NCBI GenBank assembly: GCA_025362915.1
Contig: JANYEU010000028.1
Location: 1-17,336, forward strand
Direction of reading: 5' to 3'
DNA: 17,336 nt
Origin: Chitinophagaceae bacterium
GTDB taxonomy: Bacteria; Bacteroidota; Bacteroidia; Chitinophagales; Chitinophagaceae
Shown here: piece by piece, positions 1 through 7,764 of the stretch
How positions within the stretch are numbered: the stretch's first letter is position 1
Layout: every line of letters begins with the position of its first letter
The notes under the pieces: generated by a model
What the model was told of the DNA's origin: nothing
What the model saw: the letters and a program-made list of their open reading frames with translations, nothing else
Database searches by the model: none
Made by a program: the position numbers and the translations under genes

Positions 1-67
1 ATTGTGTTAAAAATCTTTACAAATGCAAAGAAATGCGGTTTTCGGTGAAGTGAAATTTGGCTTTCTG

Positions 68-114
68 GTTACTAGTTTCAAATTACCAGTTTCTAGTAAC
101 GGGAAACCAGTAAC
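68..114. repeat. Small inverted/direct repeat cluster upstream of the heparinase gene
   Basis: GTTACTAG at 68-75 is the exact reverse complement of CTAGTAAC at 93-100, with a 17-nt loop. A related CCAGTAAC follows at 107-114 and TTACCAGT lies in the loop at 83-90. This is a degenerate octamer cluster that could form a hairpin. I see no TAnnTTTG promoter element and no gene in positions 1-235. It may be an operator or only a simple-sequence remnant of the kind scattered through Bacteroidota intergenic DNA. Confidence 0.45.
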
Positions 115-235
115 TTGTATCCTTCTTTTTGCAAACGTTACCGCAGATAAATGCCTAGATTAGGTTAAACTAAACGGATATTCGCTTATCAATTGCCTGA
201 TATGTAACCTCGTCTTACACATTTAAACATCACTT

Positions 236-2515
236 ATGAAGTCTCTCTTTATTAGTCTTTTGTCTTTATTCTTTTTGGGAAAAGTGCTTGCTTCTCCTAA
301 TAACAGCGTTGTAATGCCTGGTCATCCACGGTTGTTAGTGATGCAACAAGATATAGCGGGTATTAAAAGCAGGATGAATCACTCCGACTTTGCTGTGTTA
401 AGGGAGGCTTATGAGAAACAAAAGCACTTTGTTACTACAGGTGTTTCGACAAATGGCGAACCCGATGAGGATATCAGACAAAAGGCAGAAGCATTGGCTT
501 TTAGTTATTTGATAAATAATGATAAGAATAAGCAGGACGGCTTGGATGCTGTAGACTTGATTAATAAATACCTGCCTTCTATCAGTAAAACAAAAGGATA
601 CCACCAAAATTCCAGTGCTTACGAAGCGGCTTTTACGGCGGCATTGGTATATGATTGGTGCTACAACCTAATGGATGCTTCCACCAAAGCTACCCTTATG
701 ACCAATATGAAAAACGTTAGTTGCTTGGCAGAATATTGCATCTTCAAGAATACGCCCAAGCAGTATTTGTCTGGTCATTATGGTGAATATGCCCCAACTG
801 TTTTCCTGGCGATGGGCATTGCCATCTATGATGAAGAAAAGGATGTTTTTGATTTTGAATATAAGGAACAGGTGCAATCGTTTGCTCCATCCCGCAATCC
901 ATGGTATGCATCGGGGGCGCATCATCAGGGTAGCCAATACTTGCATGTGCGATTTGGCAATGAGGTATTGCAGGCATTTATCCTAGACAAACTGGGCTTG
1001 AATCCTTATTTGAAAGACATGAGCAACGTTGTTTTCAGAGATATGTACGATAATATTCCACAGGCAAAAGATATGGATGGAATGCCAGAAGGCGATTGCC
1101 ATAATAATATTACGATGGGCGATAACTATCTGGAGTTTATGCCTATTGCTGCCTCTCTCTCCAAGAATCCTTTCCTTCAATCGTATGCAAAACTGAACTT
1201 AAACAAGCTGGATAATTTGTGTGCGCGTGCGTTCATTTTCTATAATCCTTCTCTACCCACTGCACCTTTTGATAGCTTGAAATTGAGTAGATTCTTTCCT
1301 TCTCCATCGGGATTGATGATTGCGCGAACCAAATGGGACTTGGATAAAAAGAGTTATTCGTCCGATGCGATGGTGGTATTCATGAACATGAAAGAGTATT
1401 ATGCAAAGAACCATACGCACTTGGACATTGGTCATTTTGGTATTTATTACAAGGGACATTTGGCACTAGATGCAGGCATTTACCAAGGAAGCGATCTGAA
1501 TAACGGATGGGGCGACCTGAATTATGTAAACTATTATGCACGGACTGTCGCCCACAACTCTCTGTTGATATTAGACCCTAATGAACCAACACCTTATGAA
1601 GGATCTAACAAGAAAGCGGCTTCAAGGGATGGGGGACAGTTCTCTTTCAAGAATAGGGCTTGGGATAGTACGCAGGAGATGTTGTCGGCAGGAAAGTCGG
1701 CAAACATCATGGCAGAAGATATTGCAGAAGGATTGGCTCCTGACTATTCTTACTTCAAAGGAGATATGACACGTGCATACAATGTGCCACCAAACGTAGC
1801 CGTTTATCCTGCCAAGGTGGATACGGTGAGAAGGAGTTTTGTATTCCTTAACCTGAAAGACGAAAAGATACCCGGGGCATTGATAGTAATGGATAAGGTA
1901 GTATCAACCAACCCATCATTCAAGAAGACGTGGTTATTACATTCCCAGAATGAACCTTCTATTAAGAATGGTAAAATTACTTTTGAGAGTACAGAAGAAA
2001 GTAGGAACGGAAAATTGCTGGATGATGTCTTATTACCAGAAATAAATAATCAGTCGATAGAAAAGATTGGTGGGGATGGAAAGGAGTATTGGGTTGATGG
2101 AAAGAATTGGGGAACAGTAACACAGGAAGATGCAGGAAGATGGCGTACAGAACTGTCACCAAAGGCAGTATCGGCATCAGATAATTTTCTGAATGTAATA
2201 CAGGTGATGGATGCTAATCCTTCGCCAAAACCTTTGGTGGTAAATAAGGTTCTTGCTACTAAGGGAAATTATGTGGCCATAACAATTGGCAATAGGATAG
2301 TGGCAGAGCAGCTTACACTTGACCGTAGTGGTGGTGATATTCAATTTTCAATCGGCGAAGCAAATAAAGAATATGAAGTATTGGTAACCGATTTAAAAGC
2401 AGGAAACTGGATGATTGTTTCTCCTTCTGGCAAGATAAGCAAGATGGTAGTTGAAACGGCGGGTACGGTTTATTTTAAGAGCAAAGGCGGGGTGTTTATG
2501 TTGAAGAAGGGGTAA
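236..2515 (+). CDS. Secreted heparinase II-like polysaccharide lyase (heparinase II/III superfamily, PL21 type)
   Basis: A 759-residue protein with a signal peptide (about residues 1-19, cleavage after VLA), so it acts in the periplasm or outside the cell. It resembles Pedobacter heparinus heparinase II (772 aa, as I recall it) along its whole length. Shared blocks include HPRLLV near residue 31, VYDWCYN near 139, GIAIYDE near 194, MIARTKW near 362, YYKGHLALDAG near 403 and RTVAHNSLL near 435. Catalytic positions are kept: H181 and E184 match H202/E205, Y235 matches Y257, and the NHTHLD motif (H393, H395) matches the H406 region. The family cleaves heparin or heparan sulfate by beta-elimination, with an N-terminal alpha/alpha toroid and C-terminal beta-sandwich. 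No SusC/SusD, sulfatase or glucuronyl hydrolase gene is adjacent, so it is not in a visible utilization locus. The exact substrate (heparin, heparan sulfate or another uronic-acid polymer) is inferred from homology. Confidence 0.9.
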   Translation: MKSLFISLLSLFFLGKVLASPNNSVVMPGHPRLLVMQQDIAGIKSRMNHSDFAVLREAYEKQKHFVTTGVSTNGEPDEDIRQKAEALAFSYLINNDKNKQDGLDAVDLINKYLPSISKTKGYHQNSSAYEAAFTAALVYDWCYNLMDASTKATLMTNMKNVSCLAEYCIFKNTPKQYLSGHYGEYAPTVFLAMGIAIYDEEKDVFDFEYKEQVQSFAPSRNPWYASGAHHQGSQYLHVRFGNEVLQAFILDKLGLNPYLKDMSNVVFRDMYDNIPQAKDMDGMPEGDCHNNITMGDNYLEFMPIAASLSKNPFLQSYAKLNLNKLDNLCARAFIFYNPSLPTAPFDSLKLSRFFPSPSGLMIARTKWDLDKKSYSSDAMVVFMNMKEYYAKNHTHLDIGHFGIYYKGHLALDAGIYQGSDLNNGWGDLNYVNYYARTVAHNSLLILDPNEPTPYEGSNKKAASRDGGQFSFKNRAWDSTQEMLSAGKSANIMAEDIAEGLAPDYSYFKGDMTRAYNVPPNVAVYPAKVDTVRRSFVFLNLKDEKIPGALIVMDKVVSTNPSFKKTWLLHSQNEPSIKNGKITFESTEESRNGKLLDDVLLPEINNQSIEKIGGDGKEYWVDGKNWGTVTQEDAGRWRTELSPKAVSASDNFLNVIQVMDANPSPKPLVVNKVLATKGNYVAITIGNRIVAEQLTLDRSGGDIQFSIGEANKEYEVLVTDLKAGNWMIVSPSGKISKMVVETAGTVYFKSKGGVFMLKKG

Positions 2516-2580
2516 TAAATGAACGGATATTACCCAAATACGGTTAAATACCTGTGCTTTTAGCATCACAAGGCATTTTC

Positions 2581-2748
2581 CTTCATGAAGGAACAACCCA
2601 ACTTCGTGAAGGAAGAGCAAGACTTCACGAAGGAGCGACCTTCCTTCATGAAGGAAGAGCAAGACTTCACGAAGGAGCGACCTTCCTTCGTGAAGGAGGA
2701 ACAAGACTTCACGAAGGAGCGACCTAACTTCGTGAAGAAATAAGCATA
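2581..2748. repeat. Eight-copy 21-bp tandem array of CTTCRYGAAG palindromes
   Basis: The decamer CTTC(AT/GT/AC)GAAG occurs at 2581, 2602, 2623, 2644, 2665, 2686, 2707 and 2728, spaced exactly 21 bp each time. Central dinucleotides in order are AT, GT, AC, AT, AC, GT, AC, GT. Units 2-3 and 4-5 form 42-bp repeats differing at one base, and units 6-7 are a diverged third copy. CTTCGTGAAG and CTTCACGAAG are exact reverse complements, so neighbours such as 2/3, 6/7 and 7/8 can pair into 10-bp hairpins with 11-nt loops. The array lies after the heparinase gene and before the terminator. The period equals seven codons and two DNA helical turns. The plus frame is open from 2548 to a TAA at 2725 but has no ATG, so I do not call it a gene. 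Confidence 0.95.
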
Positions 2749-2861
2749 TTTTTAAAGAAACCTATTGAGGATGATTTAACTGCAAAGTCTGCCTGGCTAT
2801 TAACGCAGAGACAGGAGTATAAAAGGGATATTTATTTTACTTAAATTATCTTTACCCTAAC

Positions 2862-2892
2862 AAAAAAGGCAACCAATCTGGTTGCCTTTCTT
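2862..2892. terminator. Bidirectional intrinsic terminator
   Basis: A perfect 8-bp stem GGCAACCA / TGGTTGCC (2868-2875 and 2879-2886) has a 3-nt loop. It is followed on the plus strand by a T-rich run and preceded by A6, which is a T6 run on the minus strand. It sits between the convergent heparinase gene and the gene ending at 2914, so it can stop transcription from both sides. Confidence 0.88.
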
Positions 2893-2913
2893 ATTAATCA
2901 TCTTAAAAGTTTG

Positions 2914-3477
2914 TTAAGCCAGCAGTAATCTTCTTTCATTTTTAGTAATGTAATTGTATGAAAATAAAAATACAGGAAGGAAAACGAAAGTAGCTATCAA
3001 TGAATGCAGGTAAAAAGGCAATGCGGCCACATAACACTCTTTCAATCCATTAAAATCCTTGGTATAAAATGTAGCGGTAGCCCAAACTGTAAGGTTTGAT
3101 AGTACAAAAAATAGGGTAGGGGCAATGACTGCGCCACCTATAATGCGGCTAATCTTATTTCTTTTTATCATCCATCCTAACAAAGTGGTGATGAGTAAAA
3201 GACTATAATTGAGTAATTGATATCCGTACAATCCAGCGAAAGGAAACAATTTAAACCTAAATAGGACTTCGATAATCAGATCGCTGATGAATAGCGAAGC
3301 CAAGGGCAACAGAAAAGAAGCTGATTTATCTTTTACAATCATACCTGCCAATAATGCAATGGCTATGATTGGCGAAAACCCTGACCACTCAATCTTGGTA
3401 GAAAAGTATAATTTAGACAGAACAGTTACAAAAATCAGCAAGGCTGTAAACAGAAGCAGTTTATAATTAAATTTCAT
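2914..3477 (-). CDS. DUF6580-like integral membrane protein
   Basis: A 187-residue, very hydrophobic protein with about five or six membrane helices (roughly residues 6-24, 34-50, 53-74, 84-106, 112-135, 155-177). The segment GFSPIIAIALLAGMIVKDK followed by LPLASLFISDLI is the pattern I associate with DUF6580 proteins, small membrane proteins of Bacteroidota that recall the substrate-binding (S) components of ECF vitamin transporters. No ligand can be read from the sequence. The ATG at 3475-3477 is preceded at 16 nt by a perfect -7 box. The gene has its own promoter and terminator and appears monocistronic. The family name is recalled rather than searched; membrane location is secure, transport function is speculative. 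Confidence 0.72.
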   Translation of the reverse strand: MKFNYKLLLFTALLIFVTVLSKLYFSTKIEWSGFSPIIAIALLAGMIVKDKSASFLLPLASLFISDLIIEVLFRFKLFPFAGLYGYQLLNYSLLLITTLLGWMIKRNKISRIIGGAVIAPTLFFVLSNLTVWATATFYTKDFNGLKECYVAALPFYLHSLIATFVFLPVFLFSYNYITKNERRLLLA

Positions 3478-3493
3478 AGTGTGTTATTTAGGG

Positions 3494-3501
3494 CAAAAAT
3501 A
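3494..3501 (-). promoter_or_regulatory. Bacteroidota -7 promoter element for the DUF6580-like gene
   Basis: On the minus strand this reads TATTTTTG, a perfect TAnnTTTG, 16 nt before the ATG. A TTTTA about 17-20 nt further upstream is a weak match to the -33 TTTG element. Confidence 0.6.
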
Positions 3502-3607
3502 GGTTTATAATAATGATAAAATAATTTGAATGAAAGAAAATGATTGAAACCTAACTCATGAAGGCACAAAACCTGCCTTGCAGTAAAGTACTTTAACCAA
3601 TAATACC

Positions 3608-4819
3608 TTAGGCAGGAACAAATGCCTTGTACAAAACACATTTGCCAGACGATTCTATTGTGTATTCTTCGCCCGGGAATATGGCAACCACTTCACCTTG
3701 TTTTATAACAAGGTTACTACTGGTGCTATTGAGTACTCCTCCACCTTCAATTGCAATGATAATTTCTAAAGAAGTAGCCACAGATTGGTGCTTGTTAGCA
3801 TTTAAAGAGATTTTCTTGATACCAAAATCTGGTACGGGGCAAGGATATAAGACTTCGTTATTACCAACATCATTACCACTCATTACATTGGGAACCACCG
3901 CTTCAAAAGCAGTGTGTTTCATCAACTCTGTTACATCAATATGCTTAGGCGTTAGGCCGCCACGAAGTACATTATCGCTATTGGCCATTAGTTCCACATT
4001 CTGCCCTTCGAGATAAGCATGGGGTATGCCTGCGCCCTGAAAAACCGCTTCGCCCGGATTGGCCTTCACTATATTGAAGAAATAGATAGAGAAAATGCCC
4101 CTGTCGATGTTCTTTATTTCCTGTGAACCATCAAATAGCTTGCAGACCCACCAACCAGGTTCGGCTTTAGTTAATTCACCATCACCTTTTCTTCTCAATT
4201 CTCTTTCAACTAATGGCGTCAACATATTGTCAATGTCTGCCTGATCCATTTCCATTACAAATTGATATAATCCCTTATAACCATTAAATTTAAAAAGCCC
4301 GATAAGTACATTAAACTCCTTAATATCTTGCAATATTTTGAGTAATTCGCCATGAGGTTTAAAACCATGCAACAACCAAAACTCGCTTAAAGCCACCATC
4401 ACCTCTGGCTTATGATTTCTATCCTTATAGTTTCTGTTAGGGGCAGTAATTGATATTCCGGCGGCCTCTTCAGCATCAAATCCTTTCTCTGCTTCTACTT
4501 TTGTAGGATGAACCTGAATGGATAGCATATCTTTTACATCCAATATCTTGAACAGATAAGGCAACTCACCAAAACGATTCAATACTGTATTGGTAATTGT
4601 TTCTGATGGATGATTCTTAATATACTCATTTAATGAAGCCGTATTTTTCCCATCGCTAATAATAGAAGATGCAGAAGGATGCGCCCCCATCCAATATTCC
4701 GCACAAGGTTTATGCTCTTTATTATTAAATCCTATCAAGTTTGGGATATAATCGAATCCGCCCCACGCATAATGTTGTACTTTACCTGCTAAATGAAAAG
4801 ATTTCTCTAAGAGTTCCAT
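3608..4819 (-). CDS. manA: Mannose-6-phosphate isomerase, class I
   Basis: A 403-residue cytoplasmic zinc enzyme interconverting mannose 6-phosphate and fructose 6-phosphate, which feeds GDP-mannose synthesis or mannose catabolism. Family zinc ligands are visible: Q102 and H104 in SIQVHPTK, E139 in RNHKPEVMVAL, and H267 in GAGIPHAYLEG. The signature NVLRGGLTPKHIDV (residues 283-296) carries the active-site arginine R286. The C-terminal third (about 320-403) looks like the usual cupin-like cap, ending in GEEYTIES and CVLYKAFVP. The length is typical of bacterial class I enzymes. The gene is divergent from yraN with only 30 bp between the starts. The minus strand has a near-match promoter box (TATATTCG at 4841-4848) 21 nt before the ATG. 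Confidence 0.95.
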   Translation of the reverse strand: MELLEKSFHLAGKVQHYAWGGFDYIPNLIGFNNKEHKPCAEYWMGAHPSASSIISDGKNTASLNEYIKNHPSETITNTVLNRFGELPYLFKILDVKDMLSIQVHPTKVEAEKGFDAEEAAGISITAPNRNYKDRNHKPEVMVALSEFWLLHGFKPHGELLKILQDIKEFNVLIGLFKFNGYKGLYQFVMEMDQADIDNMLTPLVERELRRKGDGELTKAEPGWWVCKLFDGSQEIKNIDRGIFSIYFFNIVKANPGEAVFQGAGIPHAYLEGQNVELMANSDNVLRGGLTPKHIDVTELMKHTAFEAVVPNVMSGNDVGNNEVLYPCPVPDFGIKKISLNANKHQSVATSLEIIIAIEGGGVLNSTSSNLVIKQGEVVAIFPGEEYTIESSGKCVLYKAFVPA

Positions 4820-4849
4820 GCTAAAATCAATTTAAAACATCGAATATAC

Positions 4850-5200
4850 ATGAAGAATAAACACACTGGTGATAAAGGGGAAACAATTGCTGCCAACTTT
4901 TTGCAAAAAAGGGGGTTTGCTATTATTGAAAGGAATTGGCGCCACAAACATTTAGAGATAGATATCATTGCGAGCCACAATAACAAGCTGCATTTTGTGG
5001 AAGTGAAAACAAGAACTAGCCAGAGATATGGGATGCCAGAGGAAAGTGTAAGCCAAATAAAAATGAATAGATTGAAAATAGCAGCAGAGGCTTACTTACA
5101 ACTGCACCCAGAATGGGAACTTATTCAGTTTGACGTAATAGCCATTATGATTGGAAAGGATAAGGAGGATATTTTTTTAATTGATGATGTTTTCTTTTGA
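4850..5200 (+). CDS. yraN: YraN/UPF0102 family endonuclease-fold protein
   Basis: A 116-residue protein with the UPF0102 signature in order: GDKGETIAANFL (E11), LEIDII (D38), FVEVKTR (E51, K53) and YGMPEESVSQIK near 60-71. This is the small PD-(D/E)XK nuclease fold also seen in Holliday-junction resolvases, with D38, E51 and K53 in the metal-site positions. The family is nearly universal in bacteria but its physiological role is poorly defined; a part in DNA processing is inferred from the fold. It is divergent from manA, and its 3' end overlaps the convergent downstream gene by 24 bp. Confidence 0.93.
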   Translation: MKNKHTGDKGETIAANFLQKRGFAIIERNWRHKHLEIDIIASHNNKLHFVEVKTRTSQRYGMPEESVSQIKMNRLKIAAEAYLQLHPEWELIQFDVIAIMIGKDKEDIFLIDDVFF

Positions 5201-5533
5201 TTGACTGTCAAGCGCTTTTGCCTCTTTGCGTTTTTTCTTAGCCATTAGTTCTAGGTATTGCTGTTCATTCTGTTCCCATTTATAATTCTGTGACAGCCAA
5301 GCCATAAAAACCGCAATACCCAACAGTGCAATTACAAAAACGATAGTACTTAATTTACTATTGGCTTCCATATTAGCCCTAGTATACCAACCACTGGCCA
5401 CTACTATAACAATAGCCATACTGATAACAAGCCCTTTAGAAAATCCACTCAAAAAATGTTTGAAACTCTTTCTTTGCGTATCTCTATTACCTTCCCACCA
5501 AGCAATAAATTTGCTTTCTTCTTCTGTAAACAT
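5177..5533 (-). CDS. Small two-helix membrane protein, function unknown
   Basis: A 118-residue protein I do not recognise by name. It has an acidic N-terminus (MFTEEESKFIAWWEGNR), two membrane segments (about residues 33-51 and 64-82) and a charged Lys/Glu-rich C-terminal tail (about 84-118), giving a predicted hairpin topology with both ends on the same side. The last 24 bp overlap the end of yraN on the other strand. A perfect TAGATTTG -7 box lies only 4 nt before the ATG, suggesting a leaderless transcript. The shape and start support a real gene; function cannot be assigned. Confidence 0.75.
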   Translation of the reverse strand: MFTEEESKFIAWWEGNRDTQRKSFKHFLSGFSKGLVISMAIVIVVASGWYTRANMEANSKLSTIVFVIALLGIAVFMAWLSQNYKWEQNEQQYLELMAKKKRKEAKALDSQSKENIIN

Positions 5534-5537
5534 GGGG

Positions 5538-5545
5538 CAAATCTA
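5538..5545 (-). promoter_or_regulatory. -7 promoter element 4 nt from the start codon
   Basis: On the minus strand this reads TAGATTTG, then CCCC and the ATG of the small membrane protein. It is a perfect TAnnTTTG. At this distance transcription would begin at or next to the start codon. No clear -33 TTTG is visible. Confidence 0.55.
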
Positions 5546-5632
5546 CCAGAAATTGAGGTGATACGGAACTAGATAATTATATTTCAATCATTTGGAATTA
5601 ATCTGATATTTTCGCAGGCCTAAACTCATTTG

Positions 5633-6346
5633 ATGGAATCTTCAAAAGTATATCTACAACTACTATACTGGATAGTACTACTTGTTGGCTGTGTATTATT
5701 ATTTAATGCTAACTATTTTTGGGCTTCAATAGTAAGAGGTTCCTTAATGCCTGTTCTTGTAGCCTACCTGTTTGTAAGTTTAAAGCCAACACACTCTAAA
5801 CTGCTAAAGATTTACTTCTTGTTGGCACTTCTTTTTTTATGGATTTCGGATATTTTGAATGGGTTTATCAATATGGATTACTATGATCCTAATGTAAAAG
5901 ATCCGTACCTATATGCTACTCTTGCCACTTATGGAGTGGCTAATGTATTTTATGTACTTGCATTTTTCAGGGTAAAGAAAATAGCTCTAAACAATGCTGT
6001 AAAGGCTTCTTTCACACTCTTGTTTGGAATCATTTTAGTTTATTTTGTATTCTTCCGATTTGTAAGTGCGGGAATTATCAAGGGCAATAAACCTCCTTTC
6101 ATTGCATTCACAATGTCTTTAGTTGCGGCTGCTTCAATGGCTGCCAATATCACAGATAGTAACACCAAGAAAAAATTAGCTTATCATTATTTCTTACCGG
6201 CGGCAGGATTATCTATTTTATCGGCTGTTATTTATGTTTTCAATAAATACGGGATGAGGGATTACAGGCTTGAAGCTGTCGTGTTTCTCTTGTATGGTTA
6301 TGCCCAGATATTAAATATTAATGGTTTTAGAAAGACTTCGAAATAA
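5633..6346 (+). CDS. YhhN/TMEM86 family membrane protein (lysoplasmalogenase-like)
   Basis: A 237-residue polytopic protein with about eight hydrophobic helices spread evenly along its length. The family resemblance is in the middle N-terminal part: LMPVLVAYLF, then FLLALLFLWISDILNGF with its conserved aspartate, and the C-terminal VFLLYGYAQILNINGF. Eukaryotic TMEM86 and some bacterial YhhN proteins hydrolyse the vinyl-ether bond of lysoplasmalogens; many bacterial members are untested. I place the start at the ATG at 5633. A TTG directly before it (5630) would add one residue but is a less likely start. The gene converges on mtaB with 20 bp between them. Family assignment is fairly confident, activity is inferred. 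Confidence 0.8.
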   Translation: MESSKVYLQLLYWIVLLVGCVLLFNANYFWASIVRGSLMPVLVAYLFVSLKPTHSKLLKIYFLLALLFLWISDILNGFINMDYYDPNVKDPYLYATLATYGVANVFYVLAFFRVKKIALNNAVKASFTLLFGIILVYFVFFRFVSAGIIKGNKPPFIAFTMSLVAAASMAANITDSNTKKKLAYHYFLPAAGLSILSAVIYVFNKYGMRDYRLEAVVFLLYGYAQILNINGFRKTSK

Positions 6347-6366
6347 TAAGTTTTTAAAGTCGTAAG

Positions 6367-7641
6367 TTATACTCCCCACTCCACAATTTCATTTGCCCAC
6401 TCTTTTCTGAACGGCGTTGATACCCTGATATAATTATCAGTGTATCCCTCCATCATACCATTCTTATTGAATATTTCGAACAATACCTTCCTTTTCTTAC
6501 CAAGATGTTGTTGTGTAAAGTATTGCAGTTTCATGAAACTAAGATTGCGTAATACCTTGTTTCGTTCATTCCTTATATGTATTGGGACAACTGGTTTTAA
6601 ATCCAAGGCACTCGTATTTGGTCTTTCAGAATAAGTAAATACATGCAAATAAGAAACATCCAGACTATGTAAGAAATCAAATGTTTCCTGAAACAACTCT
6701 TCCGTCTCGCCAGGAAAGCCCACTATCACATCCACCCCTATGCTACAGTGTGGCATCACTTGTTTTATCAAGGCCACCCTTTCAGCATATAATTCCCTTT
6801 TATACCGACGCCTCATCGCTCCCAAAATGGTGTTACTACCACTTTGTAATGGGATATGGAAATGAGGCATTATCTTATTACTTGTTGCAACAAATTGAAT
6901 TATCTCATCGGTAAGAAGGTTAGGTTCAATAGAAGAAATGCGGTAACGTTCTATACCTTTCACCATATCCAATTCTTTCAAAAGGCTCAGGAAGTCTTCC
7001 TCATTCTTTTTATTGCCATCGGGTCCTTTGCCAAAGTCGCCTAGGTTTACACCGGTAAGTACTATTTCTTTTACTTTCGTATTGGCAATTTCGGCCACAT
7101 TCTTCAGTACATTTTCTATGGTATCACTCCTGCTCTTTCCCCTTGCCATAGGAATGGTGCAAAAAGAACAGGTATAATCGCAGCCATCCTGAACCTTCAA
7201 AAAGGTGCGGGTACGATCATTGGCAGAAAAAGAAGCATTAAAGCCGGTTACCTCCGCAATATCGCAGCTACAAATCTTTGCACTATCGCCCTTGGACAAT
7301 TCTGCAATATGCTTTACTATATTAAATTTTTCGGATGCACCAAGCACAAGGTCCACGCCGGGTATTGAAGCTATTTCTGTTGGTTTCAATTGTGCGTAGC
7401 AACCGGTTATCACTACAAAGCTATCTGGTGCTTCCCGTTGAATTCTCCTTACTAAATACCTACATTCCTTGTCTGCATTATCGGTTACGGAGCATGTATT
7501 GATTATATAGACATCCGCCTTTTCATCAAACTGTTTTTTCTCAAAGCCTTCTGCCTCCAATAGTCTTGACAAGGTAGAAGTTTCTGAAAAATTTAGCTTG
7601 CATCCAAGCGTATGAAAAGCCACGGAACGTTGTTTCTGCAT
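6367..7641 (-). CDS. mtaB: tRNA (N6-L-threonylcarbamoyladenosine-C2)-methylthiotransferase MtaB
   Basis: A 424-residue radical-SAM enzyme that adds a methylthio group to t6A37 in tRNAs reading ANN codons, giving ms2t6A. The N-terminal methylthiotransferase domain carries its [4Fe-4S] ligands C14 (TLGCKLN), C50 (INTCSVT) and C81 (TGCYAQ). The radical-SAM cluster motif is C154-x3-C158-x2-C161 (DGCDYTCSFCTIP). HIPLQSGSN (262-270) and the VDVIVGFPGE segment (303-311) are typical of the family. A short TRAM-like tail runs from about residue 375. The VTDNADKEC segment and the length favour MtaB over MiaB or RimO. The only methionine before C14 is M1, which fixes the start, and a TACTTTTG promoter box lies just 4 nt upstream of it. 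Confidence 0.94.
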   Translation of the reverse strand: MQKQRSVAFHTLGCKLNFSETSTLSRLLEAEGFEKKQFDEKADVYIINTCSVTDNADKECRYLVRRIQREAPDSFVVITGCYAQLKPTEIASIPGVDLVLGASEKFNIVKHIAELSKGDSAKICSCDIAEVTGFNASFSANDRTRTFLKVQDGCDYTCSFCTIPMARGKSRSDTIENVLKNVAEIANTKVKEIVLTGVNLGDFGKGPDGNKKNEEDFLSLLKELDMVKGIERYRISSIEPNLLTDEIIQFVATSNKIMPHFHIPLQSGSNTILGAMRRRYKRELYAERVALIKQVMPHCSIGVDVIVGFPGETEELFQETFDFLHSLDVSYLHVFTYSERPNTSALDLKPVVPIHIRNERNKVLRNLSFMKLQYFTQQHLGKKRKVLFEIFNKNGMMEGYTDNYIRVSTPFRKEWANEIVEWGV

Positions 7642-7645
7642 TGTG

Positions 7646-7653
7646 CAAAAGTA
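7646..7653 (-). promoter_or_regulatory. -7 promoter element 4 nt from the mtaB start
   Basis: On the minus strand this reads TACTTTTG, then CACA and the mtaB ATG. It is a perfect TAnnTTTG. Since mtaB cannot start further downstream without losing its cysteine motif, the transcript would be leaderless or nearly so. Confidence 0.5.
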
Positions 7654-7681
7654 ATTGTAAGTTTTGAGTTGAAGGTATGAT

Positions 7682-7713
7682 AGTCGAAAGTCGTAAATTA
7701 AAAGTCAAAAGTT
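7682..7713. repeat. Degenerate AGTCGAAAGT/AGTCAAAAGT simple repeat
   Basis: The mtaB-mrcA gap holds AGTCGAAAGTCG, an AT-rich break, then AAAGTCAAAAGTTC. A related AAAGTCGTAAGTT sits just after yhhN near 6356. It appears to be low-complexity drift of a short motif. No hairpin terminator is visible here. Confidence 0.35.
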
Positions 7714-7764
7714 CTTTCATTGGTGCCGTATGCTCAAGTATTCTCTCTATGCATACCCTCTATT

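Noticed and set aside
2393..2704. Minus-strand open frame with LHEGRSLL-type repeats as a real protein
   Set aside because: It is produced by the palindromic 21-bp array and runs antisense into the heparinase gene; the array is open in several frames because its period is a multiple of three.
2581..2748. CRISPR array
   Set aside because: The 21-bp units repeat almost whole, without unique spacers, and no cas genes are present.
5591..5614. TTTG plus TATTTTCG as a promoter for the yhhN-like gene
   Set aside because: The spacing of 12 nt is too short for the -33/-7 pair and the second box is imperfect.
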